Source of the DNA: Rhyzopertha dominica
Taxonomy: Eukaryota; Arthropoda; Insecta; Coleoptera; Bostrichidae
Assembly (NCBI GenBank): GCA_025024175.1
Contig: QCXZ01000041.1
Location: 46,619,786 to 46,683,785 of the forward strand
Direction of reading: 5' to 3'
DNA: 64,000 nucleotides
Position numbers and translations under genes: made by a program. Positions 1 through 12,112 of the stretch are shown in pieces (positions within the stretch are counted from its first letter, which is position 1; each line of letters opens with the position of its first letter). Below the pieces are notes generated by a model. That model made no database searches. It saw only the letters and a program-made list of their open reading frames with translations, and was not told the origin of the DNA.

Positions 1-429
1 TAAACATTTGTATGGTCGATTAATTTTAGCTGCAGCTCTTGAGGGAGAATGACAGAGTGACTTTGTGTTTGTGAACAATTGCAAGCTTGTGTTTACGCGC
101 GTTATTGTTCATTGTCCTAAAGCGAAAATAGAAAAAAGTTCAATGGTGTTATGGATTTTGCTATCAATGAGTAATTATGTTTGTAAAATTTAAAAATATC
201 GCAGAAGTTATGTCGAAATCGAAATTATAATGATAACGCTCTTCCACTGGCACTGCATCTAAAGAAAACAAAACTTATGTCTTTGATGATGATAGTCTTC
301 TAGATGTTAGAAAGCTGGTACATAGAGGTAAAAGGGGAAGGAGTAATATAAATATGGCGGAACCAGAATTGTAACAATTAACTATACCCATAAAAAACTA
401 CAAACAACACTGTGATAAACCTGTCAAAA

Positions 430-2237
430 AAAGAGTGTTTCAGATGCTGCTGTAAATATTTTAGCGAAGGGGATGAACTTTGCTGTAACGCCACGGACCA
501 TTCCAAAAGTGGAGATAATGTCATCTGTGGAATCTTGTATAAGACTGCTTCCGAAAGATCAAGCGGGTAAGATTAGGATGGATGTATGCCACGCTATTAG
601 AAATGCACGTACGCCCAAACCTAATGTGACATCTGAGGAAATGAAGGCTCTTAAGGGTTTGAATACAGATAAGTCCATTATAGTTACTAGAGCAGATAAA
701 GGTTCAGCCACAGTAATTTTAGATAGAACAGATTACGAGAATAAAGTTAGAGAGTTGCTAGATGAGGAAACATATCAAAAATTATCCCGAGATCCTACCT
801 CAAAAATTTCCAAAATTACCAATGATCTTATCAAAAGTTCAAATCTTTCGAATGCGGAGAAGTCTCTTTTAACTGTTTCCGATTGTAAGGTACTTAAATT
901 GCATGGTTTGCCCAAAATCCACAAAACCAATGTCCCGTTAAGACCCATAGTCAATACGATTGGCAGTCGTTGTTACAGATAAGCAAAATTTTGTGCCAAC
1001 TATTTAAAACCTTATGTAGGAAATACCAGTAGTTTCATCAAAAATTCTTCAGACTTTATTGATATTATATAAGGTTTAAGTATTTCAGAAGGTGATATTT
1101 TGGTTAGTTTTGACGTGGTTTCTTTATTTACGAAAGTACCCATTCCTGAAACAATAGATATCATCAAATCCAAGCTTGATAGCGATCCCCTAGGTGACAC
1201 GATAGCCAGATTATCCGAACATTGTTTAAAATCTACTTATTTCTTATGGAACGATAATTTTTATGAACAAAAATCAGGTTGTGCAATGGGTTCACCTCTA
1301 AGTCCTGTAGTAGCTAATTTGTAGCGATAAACAGTTTTCAGTTTGAACCAAAATGTTGGTATAGGTATGTAGATTACACTTTTGTTATTTGGCCCCACGG
1401 TGTAGAAGAGTTGTGTAGGTTTCTAAATCATTTGAACAGTCAAAATCCCGACATAAAATTTACTATGGAATTAGAAAGCAATGGTAGTTTACCTTTCTTG
1501 GATGTCAAAATTTACAGAACAAACACTGGACAGTTAGGACACAAGGTTTACAGAAAACCAACACACACAGACAGATATTTACATGCCACATCTCACCACC
1601 CTCCTTCTCAAAAGAATAGTCTTATAAGGACGTTATTTGTTAGAGCACAAAAGATATCAGACGAAAGTTATGTACAAAAAGAAATATATCATCTTAAATC
1701 AGCGCTAGTGAGAAATGGTTATAGTAGTAAGTGCTCATCCAAATCAAGTAAATTCTCAGCCAGGACAAAGTAAATTGAAGTTGAGTTTGCCTTATGCACA
1801 AGGCCTTTCGGAAAAATTAAAGAGGATGCTTAGAAAACACGATATTTTAGTTGTTGATAGTACATATAACAATTTAGATAAAATTGTAAGTTCTACTAAA
1901 GATAAAGTACATTTAGAGAGTGAAGGTGTTTACAAAATTACTTGTTCTTGCGGCAAGTGTTACATAGGTCAAACTAAAAGAAAAGTAGGTACGCGTTTGA
2001 AAGAACACATACGTGCTACTAGGTTGCAACAGATAGATAAATCTTCCGTAGCTGAACACTCATACATATTTGACTAAACACATGATTGATTTTGACAAAA
2101 CAAAAATTTTACATAGAGAAAAATATTATCATAAACGTCTAATAAAAGAAGCTATAGACATTTGTAGGAATACTAATAATTTTAATAGGGATTGTGGAAA
2201 TTATGAGTTAGGTGACATTTGGAAGGCTATGTTGTAG
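430..2237 (+). pseudogene. PLE reverse transcriptase / GIY-YIG polyprotein, broken
   Basis: Reading pieces in order: 430-982 is the N-terminal region and RT fingers, with a KIHK..PLRPIV motif. Positions 1100-1324 carry SFDVVSLFTKVP and GCAMGSPLSPVVANL. Positions 1330-1773 hold the palm and the FLDVKIYR..YRKPTHTD stretch. Positions 1715-2077 are the linker and GIY-YIG domain (GVYKITC, CYIGQT, RLKEH). Breaks seen: in-frame stops near 982 and 1070; a 22-bp deletion after 1321 relative to copy 2; the palm motif YVDD read as YVDY near 1370; a ~27-bp deletion at about 1728; and a 4-bp insertion near 2063 that shifts the frame. Family membership follows from the RT plus GIY-YIG order, which is diagnostic of PLEs. 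It cannot make an active enzyme. Confidence 0.85.
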
Positions 2238-2419
2238 TTACCTTTTATCAAGTAGTTCATCTATATCTAGTAGTTAGGTAATTCCTTTTTCATCGTTAGC
2301 TTCTTTTTTATCAGGTTGGCACGTTGTTTCTATGACGTCTCGCATTCTTGGTGATTTGTTTATTTACTTTCAAAATTTTGTTTGAGCTTGTGTCAGGCAA
2401 ATTTTGAGGTTCTTCGTCT

Positions 2420-2447
2420 TTGACAAAGATTAGAGGTGTAATCGAAA
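2420..2447 (+). ncRNA. hammerhead-like hairpin in PLE 3' tail (putative)
   Basis: TTGACAA is followed by a hairpin (GATTA, loop, TAATC) and then GAAA-CG. This resembles the core of a hammerhead ribozyme (CUGANGA, stem II, GAAA), and hammerheads are established in PLE terminal repeats. Core position 3 is T instead of C and position 8 is A instead of G; these two bases pair in the folded ribozyme, so the change is compensatory on paper. An extra A lies before stem II. I cannot identify stems I and III or a cleavage site. It may only be a conserved remnant. Confidence 0.35.
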
Positions 2448-2490
2448 CGTCAGACTATTAACTTTTGTCAGTGTTTTCAAGAGACATCGA

Positions 2491-2970
2491 ACTACAAACA
2501 TTTTTAGAAGTGGCTATTTTTCCATTTGATCAGTGTATAGGTATAGCTAGTTTATATTACTTACCAAGGAACGAAACAATTACTTATATGGACAGTAGGT
2601 ACATGCCATTTTAGTAACAAATATAAATAATACGGATCTGTGGTATTGTTTATACTAACCTGTGAAACGAAACTGGTAGATTTCTTAAAATTATTGGTTG
2701 TTCTGCTATAGCAAAGATACCGTTATTTCGTTGTCCGAAAGTAACAAAAGCATACGAAAAGTTGTCAAATCGTCTTATAAAATTCAAAATCACTCTGAGA
2801 CATTGCTTTCTCATACAACTTTCAGAAGTGACACTAGAGTAATAATCCAAGTAATAACAATGTGAGCGACTTGAGGAAATGTTTATTATGTGACGTCATC
2901 TCCTCCCCCTTCTACCTCCATGATTTGTACTCAAACAAATCTGCAAAAATATTTCAAGGAATATTATGTT
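2491..2970. other. no recognisable feature between PLE and pogo relic
   Basis: No gene, RNA or repeat is recognised here. The last part (about 2930-2975) may belong to the decayed 5' portion of the pogo-like transposase that follows, because the translated phrase around FKR..FLRRHKN looks like the end of a CENP-B-type DNA-binding domain. Confidence 0.4.
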
Positions 2971-2974
2971 TCAA

Positions 2975-3560
2975 ACGAATACGCGCGCAGTTTTCTTAGA
3001 AGGCATAAAAATACGTGACCGCGAAGACGTGTCAACATACCAAACCTTCAAAAGCAAAGGTCACGGTAGAGATGGTTAAAGATATTTTTCACCAGCTCCA
3101 AAGAACAATCGAAAATATTCCACTAAGTCATATTTCCAATTATGACGAAGGAAATTTTCCAGCAACGAAAAAACAAAAATTTTTTTTGGGTGGCTAGTGT
3201 GTATCTGTAATGAGTAAAAACTCGCTAAATCATCAGTTTCGATTATGTTTTATGACAACGTTGAAGGAAAAAAATCCTACTTATATAGTTTTTAAGTCTG
3301 AACAACTTTGGACTGTATGGTATGAAAGTGGCCCTCCCAAAACAAAAGTTGAAAGAACAGACGTGGTTTGATTCCCGCACCTTTGAGGTTTGGTCCATGA
3401 CTTGCTTCTTACCCAAAGTCAAAAAAGGTCTTCTTACTGATAACTTCCTGCCCACTGCAGCGAAAACAAAGTTCCCTAGGTATGCAAATTACTAGGTCGT
3501 CAAATTGCGGACAATAAATCCTTAGCAAATATTTCAACCAGCGTAATAAATTTCCTCAAG
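2975..3560 (+). pseudogene. pogo/Tigger-type (DDE_1, jerky-like) transposase relic
   Basis: The plus strand translates in shifting frames to a recognisable DDE_1 transposase middle region. The stretch 3015-3197 includes KAKVTVEMVKDIFHQL and SHISNYDEGNF, matching the family pattern 'NYDETNL' with the first catalytic Asp. After a frame shift, 3280-3370 gives TYIVFKSEQLWTVWYESGPP, the family's 'Y.V(Y/F)K.E.LW..W..GGP' block. Then 3370-3460 gives FDSRTFEVW and LLTDNF, matching 'FD..TFEDWF' and 'GDN'. Several shifts and stops make it a dead copy. TIRs and TA target duplications were not found. The family assignment rests on three consecutive motif blocks in the right order. Confidence 0.7.
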
Positions 3561-3699
3561 GAGGAAGAAGAGAGATGATGAAAGCAACGAGCAGAAACGT
3601 AAAACGAATAGAAGCCAGATATCAATTTTATGTTATGAGGTTTTAAAATATTATATTGGTCGTAGAAGTAGATCAATGTCCACTTGGGAATGGGTGGAT

Positions 3700-5131
3700 A
3701 TATGAGATTTCGGATAAATTCAGAATCATAAGCATCATTTAACGGTTCTTTGATATGTACTAGTATATGCAGACAGTTTTAAATATTTATAAAAAGCAGC
3801 ACTGTATTTAAGTTGCTAGTGAAATAATTTTTACCTACTGTAACATTACAGGATACATAATATTAAAATGCCACTTTTAAAAAAGTGTTAGTACGTTATT
3901 GATAAACGTGGCAAATAAGACCATAAGCTAGTGTGAATTATATGTTACTGTTAAAATCTTTATAAATGTATGGAAATATTAATGAATAAAATATACGTTT
4001 AAATAAAAGTAGCTTCTACATTCTATACTATTTTATAAACACGCTTTGTACAAAAACAAAAGTTGTATCGAAGGATTTTTGCATTGTTCTGATCCAAAAG
4101 TCTCTCACATGTTGCAGTTTCGCTCAAAATGAGGTGCTGATTAGTCAATACATTATATGTGGTCACCTTTTATGGCAGCCTGCCAAACGAAGCGACAGTT
4201 AGGTCGAAGGGGTCAAACGCTGGCTCCATGATATTTATTTGTTTCCTAACAACTAGACATTAATCATATATCTCTAATGATTCTTGTGCATCAGCTAAGC
4301 AAACGTAAGGTTTCATATATGGAAACCATTCTTTTATGTCTATATAGTAGCTCATAAAGTACTATTGACAATACCAAAACAACTGAAGCTAAATCTTGCG
4401 CTAAATTACTAGGAATCTGAAATTATGTTCTGGTATCAACATAAATCGTTCCAATGATCCAATGTGCATTATGAACAATTAATTTCCTCTTATTAAATAA
4501 AACATTGGCGTGATTTGTAAACAGCAACATGCAAGATGTAGAACCACAAAACTGTTTTCTTAAGCAAAAAGTTTTCGTCCTTAATTTCTATGTTTCCTAT
4601 TTTATAGTACTTATTTCGTTCGATACTTAAAATATGACTAATATTAAATTTTTGACAACTTTTGTGATGCATCCTATCGAAACCAGGTTTGTATTCCAAA
4701 AAAGAGTACAGTGTTTAGATGCTCTGTTTGTTGAAAAGTTTAAGATATACCAAGAAGTTACTTATAATTTCATCTTTCCAGGTTACATTATTTTCCTAAT
4801 AATCAAGGACAAACGGTAAAAAACATTTATCAAATGTGATAAGAATGATGGTGCCAAATACATGTGTTGCTTTAACTCAAATACACCAAAAGCAAAAGAT
4901 TCCTAGCCGATGTAACCTCTTACACTTGCACTGTACAGTATTCCTGTAATATTTATTTGTTTATCACACAACATTATTGGAATTCTTTTCAGTTAAGTTA
5001 TTTTCCAAATGCAGACTAGCTACTTTAATTTAATATTACTTTGAACGTTAATCCTTTTTTCAAGACTATGACATCACCTGTATTAGCTTATAAAATATCC
5101 CTTTAAAAGTTAGTTCAAAATTTAATTCAAG
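3700..5131. other. AT-rich intergenic, nothing recognised
   Basis: Only short chance open frames are present (for example around 4493-4819, overlapping on both strands). None shows a domain, and no repeat boundary was seen. Confidence 0.5.
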
Positions 5132-5133
5132 TA

Positions 5134-6164
5134 CAGAGTGTCCCATTTTCGACATTTTTATAGCGTATCTCGGTTATATTAAAGCTAAACGGAGGAGGTT
5201 TTCGCGACCCTATTTTACTTTTTCGAGATAAATTGGCAGGGCAAAACAGATGATTAATTCTTTTAGTTTTTTGTTATAGTCGAAAATTGAAAAATTTTGA
5301 ATTTCCGAAAGGCCCTGTAGCGACCGGTGTTTTTATATTTAATTTTTTTCAAATACAGTTTCTTATAGATTTTTTACGTGGCATAAAATGAGGTAATTGG
5401 TTTTTTGATTTTACAAACACTTTTTAAGATATAAACCAAACTTGTGTTTTTTTTTAATAGAAACCATAGTTGTTTTTCTGTACTTTTTCAAATTAGCCGT
5501 ATTATAGAGGAGTAAAAAATATAGGCGGCCATGGAAATAAAAATTGCAAACAGATGACGACTACAACTGTCAAATCATTATTTATTTAGTAATTTATGAA
5601 AGTATGAGTGTTAACAAATAAATACTGAAACAATAGCCAACGNCAGATTTGAAGATANAGAACCATTAGATATGATCGGATTTTTTATGAATGTGGATTT
5701 AATGCCGATCAAGCTGCAAAAATATATCTAGAAAGGTATGCGGTGTAATTATATATTATCTAGTATTTTTATACATTTATTTTGATCTTTTTAAAGTTTC
5801 CTTAGCGAAGGCAACCCCATAAAATGACTTTCTTTAGATTAAAAAATAATTTACTAACTTACGGATCATTTGGAAACCCCCGACCGAAAGTTTATGAAAA
5901 AAAAATCGCGAAAATGATTTGGCAAATGTTCTAGAGAGAAACCCGAAAACATCTGTTAGAGACATAGAAAATTAAAAAAAAATGAATATAAAAACCTCGA
6001 GCGCTACGGAGTCCGAGCTTTCAGATATAACTCGAAAACTGAAAAAAGGTAATCAAAATCTATTTTGCCCTGGAAAAAGTATAACGGGTTCGCGAAAACC
6101 ACATCCTTCTAGCTTTAATAATAACCTAGATACCCTAAAAAAACGTAAAAAATCGGACACCCTG
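5134..6164 (+). mobile_element. 1.03-kb internally deleted long-TIR Tc1/mariner-type element
   Basis: The ends are inverted copies: the left end starts CAGAGTGTCC at 5134 and the right end closes with GGACACCCTG at 6164, each flanked by TA (5132-5133 and 6165-6166). The inverted similarity runs inward for about 220 bp on each side, including shared tracts such as TATCT(C/A)GGTTAT, GGTTTTCGCGA and CC(T/G)TAGCG. The interior keeps two short exons of a helix-turn-helix transposase but no catalytic domain. This is a nonautonomous deletion derivative that would need a full-length relative for movement. TA target use and the HTH type point to the IS630/Tc1/mariner superfamily. Confidence 0.8.
5650..5972 (+). 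pseudogene. N-terminal HTH (DUF4817-like) of a transposase, two exons
   Basis: Before the splice site the plus strand reads YDRIFYECGFNADQAAKIYL, matching the DUF4817-type helix-turn-helix pattern 'Y.m.f.YGe...n...A.rlY.eRfP'. A GT..AG intron fits at 5736-5810 (75 nt). Joining across it gives LER followed by TFFRLKNNLLTYGSFGNPRP, the usual continuation in this family ('F.RL..nL...GSF....r'). Another HTH-like piece (NDLANVLERNPKTSVRDIEN) lies at about 5910-5970. The DDE catalytic half is absent. The protein would bind TIRs but cannot cut. N bases at 5643 and 5658 lie here. Confidence 0.6.
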
Positions 6165-6166
6165 TA

Positions 6167-9100
6167 CAACAGAGTCTTTCCCTAATCAATTAAAGAAATT
6201 TTGAAGGAGGTCGCACTTTTCCCACAGATGGATGCTTACATCAACGATGAATATGTGATGGGTCCATCAGCAATTACAACCATATAACACAAGTAAAGTG
6301 TTAATAACCTTTAGAATTTAGACACTAATTAATCTGTCTTGCATCACACACACTCAATTTCATAAACAAACACCTCGAGATTCACGTTCTCCCAATACCA
6401 ACAGAATCCAAACAAGTTTCCAGTCAATAAACAACGGATTCATTTACGGCGATTATCAACGATAAACTTCAGGTTTCCCTTCGCGATTGCTAGTTGCGCA
6501 AGTACTCACATTTTTAAATTAAAACCCACTTTGGCGCGGCACCCAAAAGAAACGGGCGTTGTTCAGCTGGGCATTTAGTTTCACTAAGTAATGCGTGCGT
6601 ATCTGTTTAGCATCAGGTAAACAATGAAGGTGTTCCAATTAAGAAACATCTCTTTAAAGTCTGCGTTTTTTTCTGAGTCTTATCGCTTTTATGACCCAAT
6701 TCGTTTTAGTGTCGAACGTTGACGCACCCAGGTTACGGTATATGCAGAAATTGATTTAATAAGGTGATGCATTAGTGCAACGGTTTTGCGTAGATTAAGG
6801 CTCCATTAACACATTTTTCTTAATATTTATGGTTAGGCGTATAATTGCCGCGGTACAGCGCGAAGTTCATTTTCCGTGCGAGCGCCTTGCTCTTAATTTT
6901 GTTGGAGATGTTTATCCAAACAATGCTTGCTCAAAAACTGTAGTTGTAAGCGTTTGCTAAACGCAGTTCATTGTTTTATTTATGCAGGTGTCGCAAGTAA
7001 AATTTTCACTCCTTAAAGTCTCCGATTTTATCCAAATTTGGAAACTATGGATAAACATCATATTTGCATATTCCAAATCTGAAAAAGGGTTTTGTATTTT
7101 TTAGTACCTACTCCTATTTTAATCATACAATCTTGTCATGGCATATCTGATTTTATAAAAAACTGAAACCTTGGATAAGAACAAATGGTGAAACGGTGAA
7201 TTACCTGTATCTTGAAAACAATGAAAATCGAACTAGAACATATAAGTTTTGTTACACAAGGAGTTGGATCCGTTTCCATCGACTTGCCTGTATGATTATA
7301 GTGACTGGCAAAGAAGTATTGTAAATTGTTAAAAAATATACGAAAATCTGGCAGTAAAAATTAAAATTTAATTCACGAGGTATCTCATTTCAGGCTATTT
7401 GTACAGTCGCTAAAGGGGGGTAAGATTTGCAATCTTCAATCCATAATGTACCAAACGTGTTCTATAGGTGTACGATAATAATAATAGTGACCAAGGCAAT
7501 ATGTGACGTTGTTTTGTTTACAGTATTCCATAATAACTATATTTACAAATAATTATAGGTTAAAGCTACTGGTTTGCAAACATCCTCACAGGAAGAGAGT
7601 TCACTGCACCTTTGACTTATAGTTTAGGCATTATTAATTTTCTGTAATATGACCCTCTCATCTTTTGTGCCACTTCATCATATCATCGTCAAGGACACCT
7701 CGAAATAGAAAATATTAGGCACTGATATGATGCAATCTGACATTGAAGTTTCAGCTTTTTCAGGTCCGTTCGGGTTGTTTAAAAATTCAATACGGTAATT
7801 ATCTAAACCTACGAATCACCTCGTAACCTTCCTGCTTCCTGCTTTTGTTTTCGTTTACTTTGTAGCGGTCGAGTTCAAACACCGTCTTACTAACATACGG
7901 AAGGATTTACGAAATCGATTTTAGAAAATATGCAAAATGATTTACGTATTGAGATAGCTGGACCTTCATTTTTATTTACATTTCACAAACAGATGTTAAT
8001 AAGTGAAAAACGAAAGTTAGTGTAAAAAGTGTAAGAAACAGAACCAGAGGTCGTTCTTCATTTTCATTTTGTAGAAACTCTCGCTCGATGTTCGAGTGGC
8101 TGAAAATTATCACGTGCGTTAAAGCTGTACGTGTCTGAATTAAATCTGCCCGTTTGTCCGGAACTCTTCGTCGCTACAGCTAGTTTTTTTTTTATTTAGC
8201 TAGAGCACGCTCGAGTTCGATTACCTGTGACCAGGGGAATAGATACTTGACCTTTGTGTTACAAGAACTGGAATCAATCAAGTGCAGGATTAAGCAGCGA
8301 AGAAATTTAGAAGCAGCCAAGCTTACCTTAATAAGACTGTGACTGCTAGGAAATATGGTAATGAAACGTTAAATTACCTGTCTGGGAAGTTTCAAAACTC
8401 GAATAGTTTGCATACTTAAAGAATGCTTTAACCAATTTCTACTCTGATATTTCAGTAAGAATATTAACGTTGATCAGAATTCGGCCTCGTCTGAATGTTA
8501 CTATTTTAAAATAGAAGGAGCAGATTCTCCCAGAATTTAGCTCCGCATTGATATTGGTTGGAACGAAGCCTTTCAAATGAAGGTATTGTATTACACAACA
8601 ATAACCAATTTTTGCCATGTTTGCAAATTCACTGAGAATATTCACTATTACTGGCTCCCGAACAAATGCTAAACAACGTAACGCCGTCAAACTCCAAACT
8701 TAAGCTTTATAAGGTTGATGCTTTTGCCATTCTACCTTTTTTCAGAAAAAAGAACTGGGACTATCCTCGTTTGTATGTTTCAATAACAAATTAGGTTTAC
8801 ATCTATTCAGCTAATTAGTACCATGCCTTTCAGCAAATAGTGAACTAATCACCATCCATCGATATTTCGATTAATCAATCACTTAAAACATGAACAAAAC
8901 CTGATGGAAACAGAAATGAAACGGTTCACTGCAGGAAGCTAAGTATGTGGAACTTAATAGAAGACTAGAAGATGCATTAGAAAATTATAGTCATGACGAT
9001 GTTTTGCCTTTCTTGCAGAAGAAAGCATATAACTTATCGAACTTCTCTAGTAGGTATTGTTTATATATTCTTTTATTCTGACTTATAAGTAATTTTTCCT

Positions 9101-12100
9101 GTATAATGTTCTACCTCTATTATTATCCACTATCCTTACTTTTAATGAAACACATCTTTCCTCTGTTTTAATTACACCTTGATGATCAATGTTGGAAATA
9201 TGAAGTTACAAACGTTAAGTATATACCTATATATACATTACTACCCTAAATATACTGCCCTAAATATTTACCAGAAGTTAGACTTCAAATACTTAAATTT
9301 GTTTTCTTGGAATTAATAATACGGCGATGCACTGAAATGGTAAAGGTACCTAATTTATTTAGTTAATTAGTTAATAAACTCCTTTATATCATCATAATGG
9401 AACAAGAAATATTCAAAATATTTTCTTGGCCTTTTTTTGTATTTAGCTATGTTGTCACGAAGCTATCTTGTGGGGGCTGCTTTGGGTCTACAACATCCGT
9501 TTAGACGGAACAGGAGGCATTTTATTATTATTGTTTTAGCGGTCCTTTATTGTTTACACCAATCATATCTAGCTTACGGAAAAGATACTTAATTTTATAG
9601 CTTAGCAAAGCTAATTACTTAGAATGCAGAATAAACATAACGATAAGGACTCATTAGTGTACCTACTTTCGAAACATGACTGCACCTCAGATAGTTGTTA
9701 GTAATTATTCTCTTTAGTCAAAGCTATTAAAACTTTTAGGTATTCGTAATGATGCCATAAACTATTCCAAAATGTTGGAAATTTAATTAAAATTAAACTG
9801 TGGGCTGCATTCACAATATTTGCCCCCAAATATTAGTTCGCTTGGTGTGTTAACTTACAATAAATAGGTCTGTTAAACTATCAGACTCAAATACTGTTTT
9901 GTAGTATAACAATTTAAATCATTCAGTACATGGTAAGATGAAGTTGAACGTAAATAAATTAAGTGATAGTACAAAAATAATTTCCATTTTTGCAAAAAAA
10001 TATTTATTATAACTCTTAGGACCGGTTGCACAAACGCGGATCAATTTGATTACGGTGTTAACGTCGGATGAAACCATAGTAACAACGAATTTTAAGCATT
10101 CTTATCATTCATTCATTGAAGATCATTTCCTTTGTGAAATAAAAATAAATCCTGACGACCATAATTTCTTTTTTCTCTCATTTCAGCAATAAATTGCATG
10201 AAAACCTAGTTGTCAAAAATTTAGCGTGGGCATCATTTATAAGATTTTATTGCCACTTAAAAGCATTAAAAGAATTCTTTGAATCTGGGGCTTCAGATAG
10301 ATAAAACTGAAACGGTACATCTGAATAGCGACACCATCGTTTTCAAATTGACAAGATTTTTGCATAATATTATGTTTAGATTTTGTAGCGGTTTCGGTAG
10401 AGCATTAAATTTATACCGAAAATAATGTCAAACAGTAAATGTGTCGGTCGTATGTCAGCTATTTGAATAAATACGATTTCTTTATTATTTCACGCTTCAT
10501 ATATAAACTTAGTGGTTATCAATAAATATAGAGTCGAAAATACTAGAGAATGTTGTACATACGTTTGAGATAATTTGATCTTTAGGTGTCAGTAAAGTTG
10601 GAATTAGTGAATGTACGATTATCTACTATAACTTACAAGATTTTGTCAAAATAAAGATTTTTTAACGTTTTCTTAATTTTTCCTTTCATTGTAGTACATA
10701 TCTCGCAATAATGAACATATTACTTTTATACTTATTCTGCCCCAGTTAAAATAATTATGAAGGTACATCAGCTAAAATCAATCTATACCTACTTGTTAAA
10801 AAAGTAAACAAAAAATATTGTTAAACAAGGAAATTTGTGATCTTAGAACATCTAATTTGAAATAAGCTGTGTCCTTATATTTGGGTAAAAGTAATATTTA
10901 CTTCAAGGCGAGTTGTTCTAGAAATATAAACGTCGGTAAATATGGGCATTCATCATAATTATTATGGACGGTTAATCACATTATTATTAAGGTAAAACAG
11001 AGATAAAAATATTTGTAATATCTATACATGTATCCATGAACTAAATTTATAGCAGTGAATTATTTCTTAACTTCTTAACAACCTTACCCAGTTTGTTTAA
11101 GGAAATTTTGCATAAGTTACCCAGTCTCACTGTCACTGGCGTTACCATGTTTTGATAAATACCACAGTTACCAGAACAATGTTGTTGTCGTTGAAGGATT
11201 TAGTAGCTAATTTTAGTGCTAGATCAGTCTTGAAGGTGCTTATACTGAATGTTAATAATCTTAAATTTATTACTAACTTCTCGGTAGTTAAGCATTATTG
11301 TCTTGGATGTAATATGTACTTAAATGCAACACTTTTGCTTTTAATAAAAATAAGTGATGATAANATCAAATTTTAAACTACAGGTTCCGCCCAGCAGGCG
11401 GAATATAGTTACTTAACGACTGTTCATTATTGGGTTCGGATATTCCTTCGCAATTTATGTTGTTGGGATAGTTCCTACAAACCGTGTACAAAAAGATTCC
11501 TATTAGTTTCTCTTTCTAATTACTCGTCGTTTTCTTTCTAAAACTCCTCGACAATCTTATCTGTCGAATATGAGTTATCCTATTTCCTCTACGTTTTTTC
11601 TTCTTTTATAGCTCATCTTTAGTCGTAACTCTTTAAAAAGATCTACCACAGGGGCGAACATATTTGCTGAATGAATGGGCATTGTGGTGATCTTTGTAAT
11701 CTGCTTAGAGGGCTTTCCGTGTTTAATAAAAAAAATACCACATTTTTTCAAAGCCAGCTTTCATAATAATTTATGAGATGTAGTAGGCTTGTGGATAGGG
11801 CCAGTAATCGTGCAAATTCCGCTTTGGTCAGATGTTGTGATATGTTTTTGACAGTCGAATTCTAGTCACTAACTTGGTTTTCTATTTATTTACCATTTCA
11901 AATGTACCGTTTCTCAGACGATCCCGTTGAAGAGGCTAGACAACTTTTCACTAAAGAGAACTTTAAGGTCTGTAACAAAAGTTTTGATACAAAATGTTTT
12001 TGCGGAATTTTTCGAATTGCATTAGCATTATCGTATTACCGTTGCGTGCAAAACAATAACAAATGTCAATATTTGTGAAATCTGTACTGGTTTGGTTTGT

Positions 12101-12110
12101 AATTACTTTA
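6167..12110. other. 5.9-kb stretch without recognisable genes
   Basis: No open frame shows a known domain; the longest (8439-8690, minus; 11152-11376, plus) look like chance. GC rises slightly around 6480-6620 and 6830-6900. The sequence GACCGGTTGCACAAACG at about 10020 resembles a motif often found at ends of insect nonautonomous elements, but I found no inverted partner. No RNA gene or tandem array was seen. Confidence 0.5.
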
Positions 12111-12112
12111 AA

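Larger units (their letters stand above)
300..2490 (+). mobile_element. Penelope-like retroelement, copy 1 (5' end unclear)
   Basis: The segment carries a Penelope-type reverse transcriptase followed by a GIY-YIG endonuclease and a 3' untranslated tail. The same sequence recurs at 12883-14142, and the two copies stay closely similar up to about 2489, where they diverge; that sets the 3' boundary. The 5' boundary is only a guess, from the first coding-like codons near 430. The tail holds a small hairpin (2428-2443) followed by GAAA, in the place where hammerhead-type motifs are known in this class. PLEs move by target-primed reverse transcription using the GIY-YIG nuclease. This copy is broken, as described under its coding region. 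Confidence 0.85.

Noticed and set aside
10020..10090. ACCGGTTGCACAAACG, resembling ends of some insect MITEs
   Set aside because: I searched the following kilobase by eye for an inverted partner and found none.
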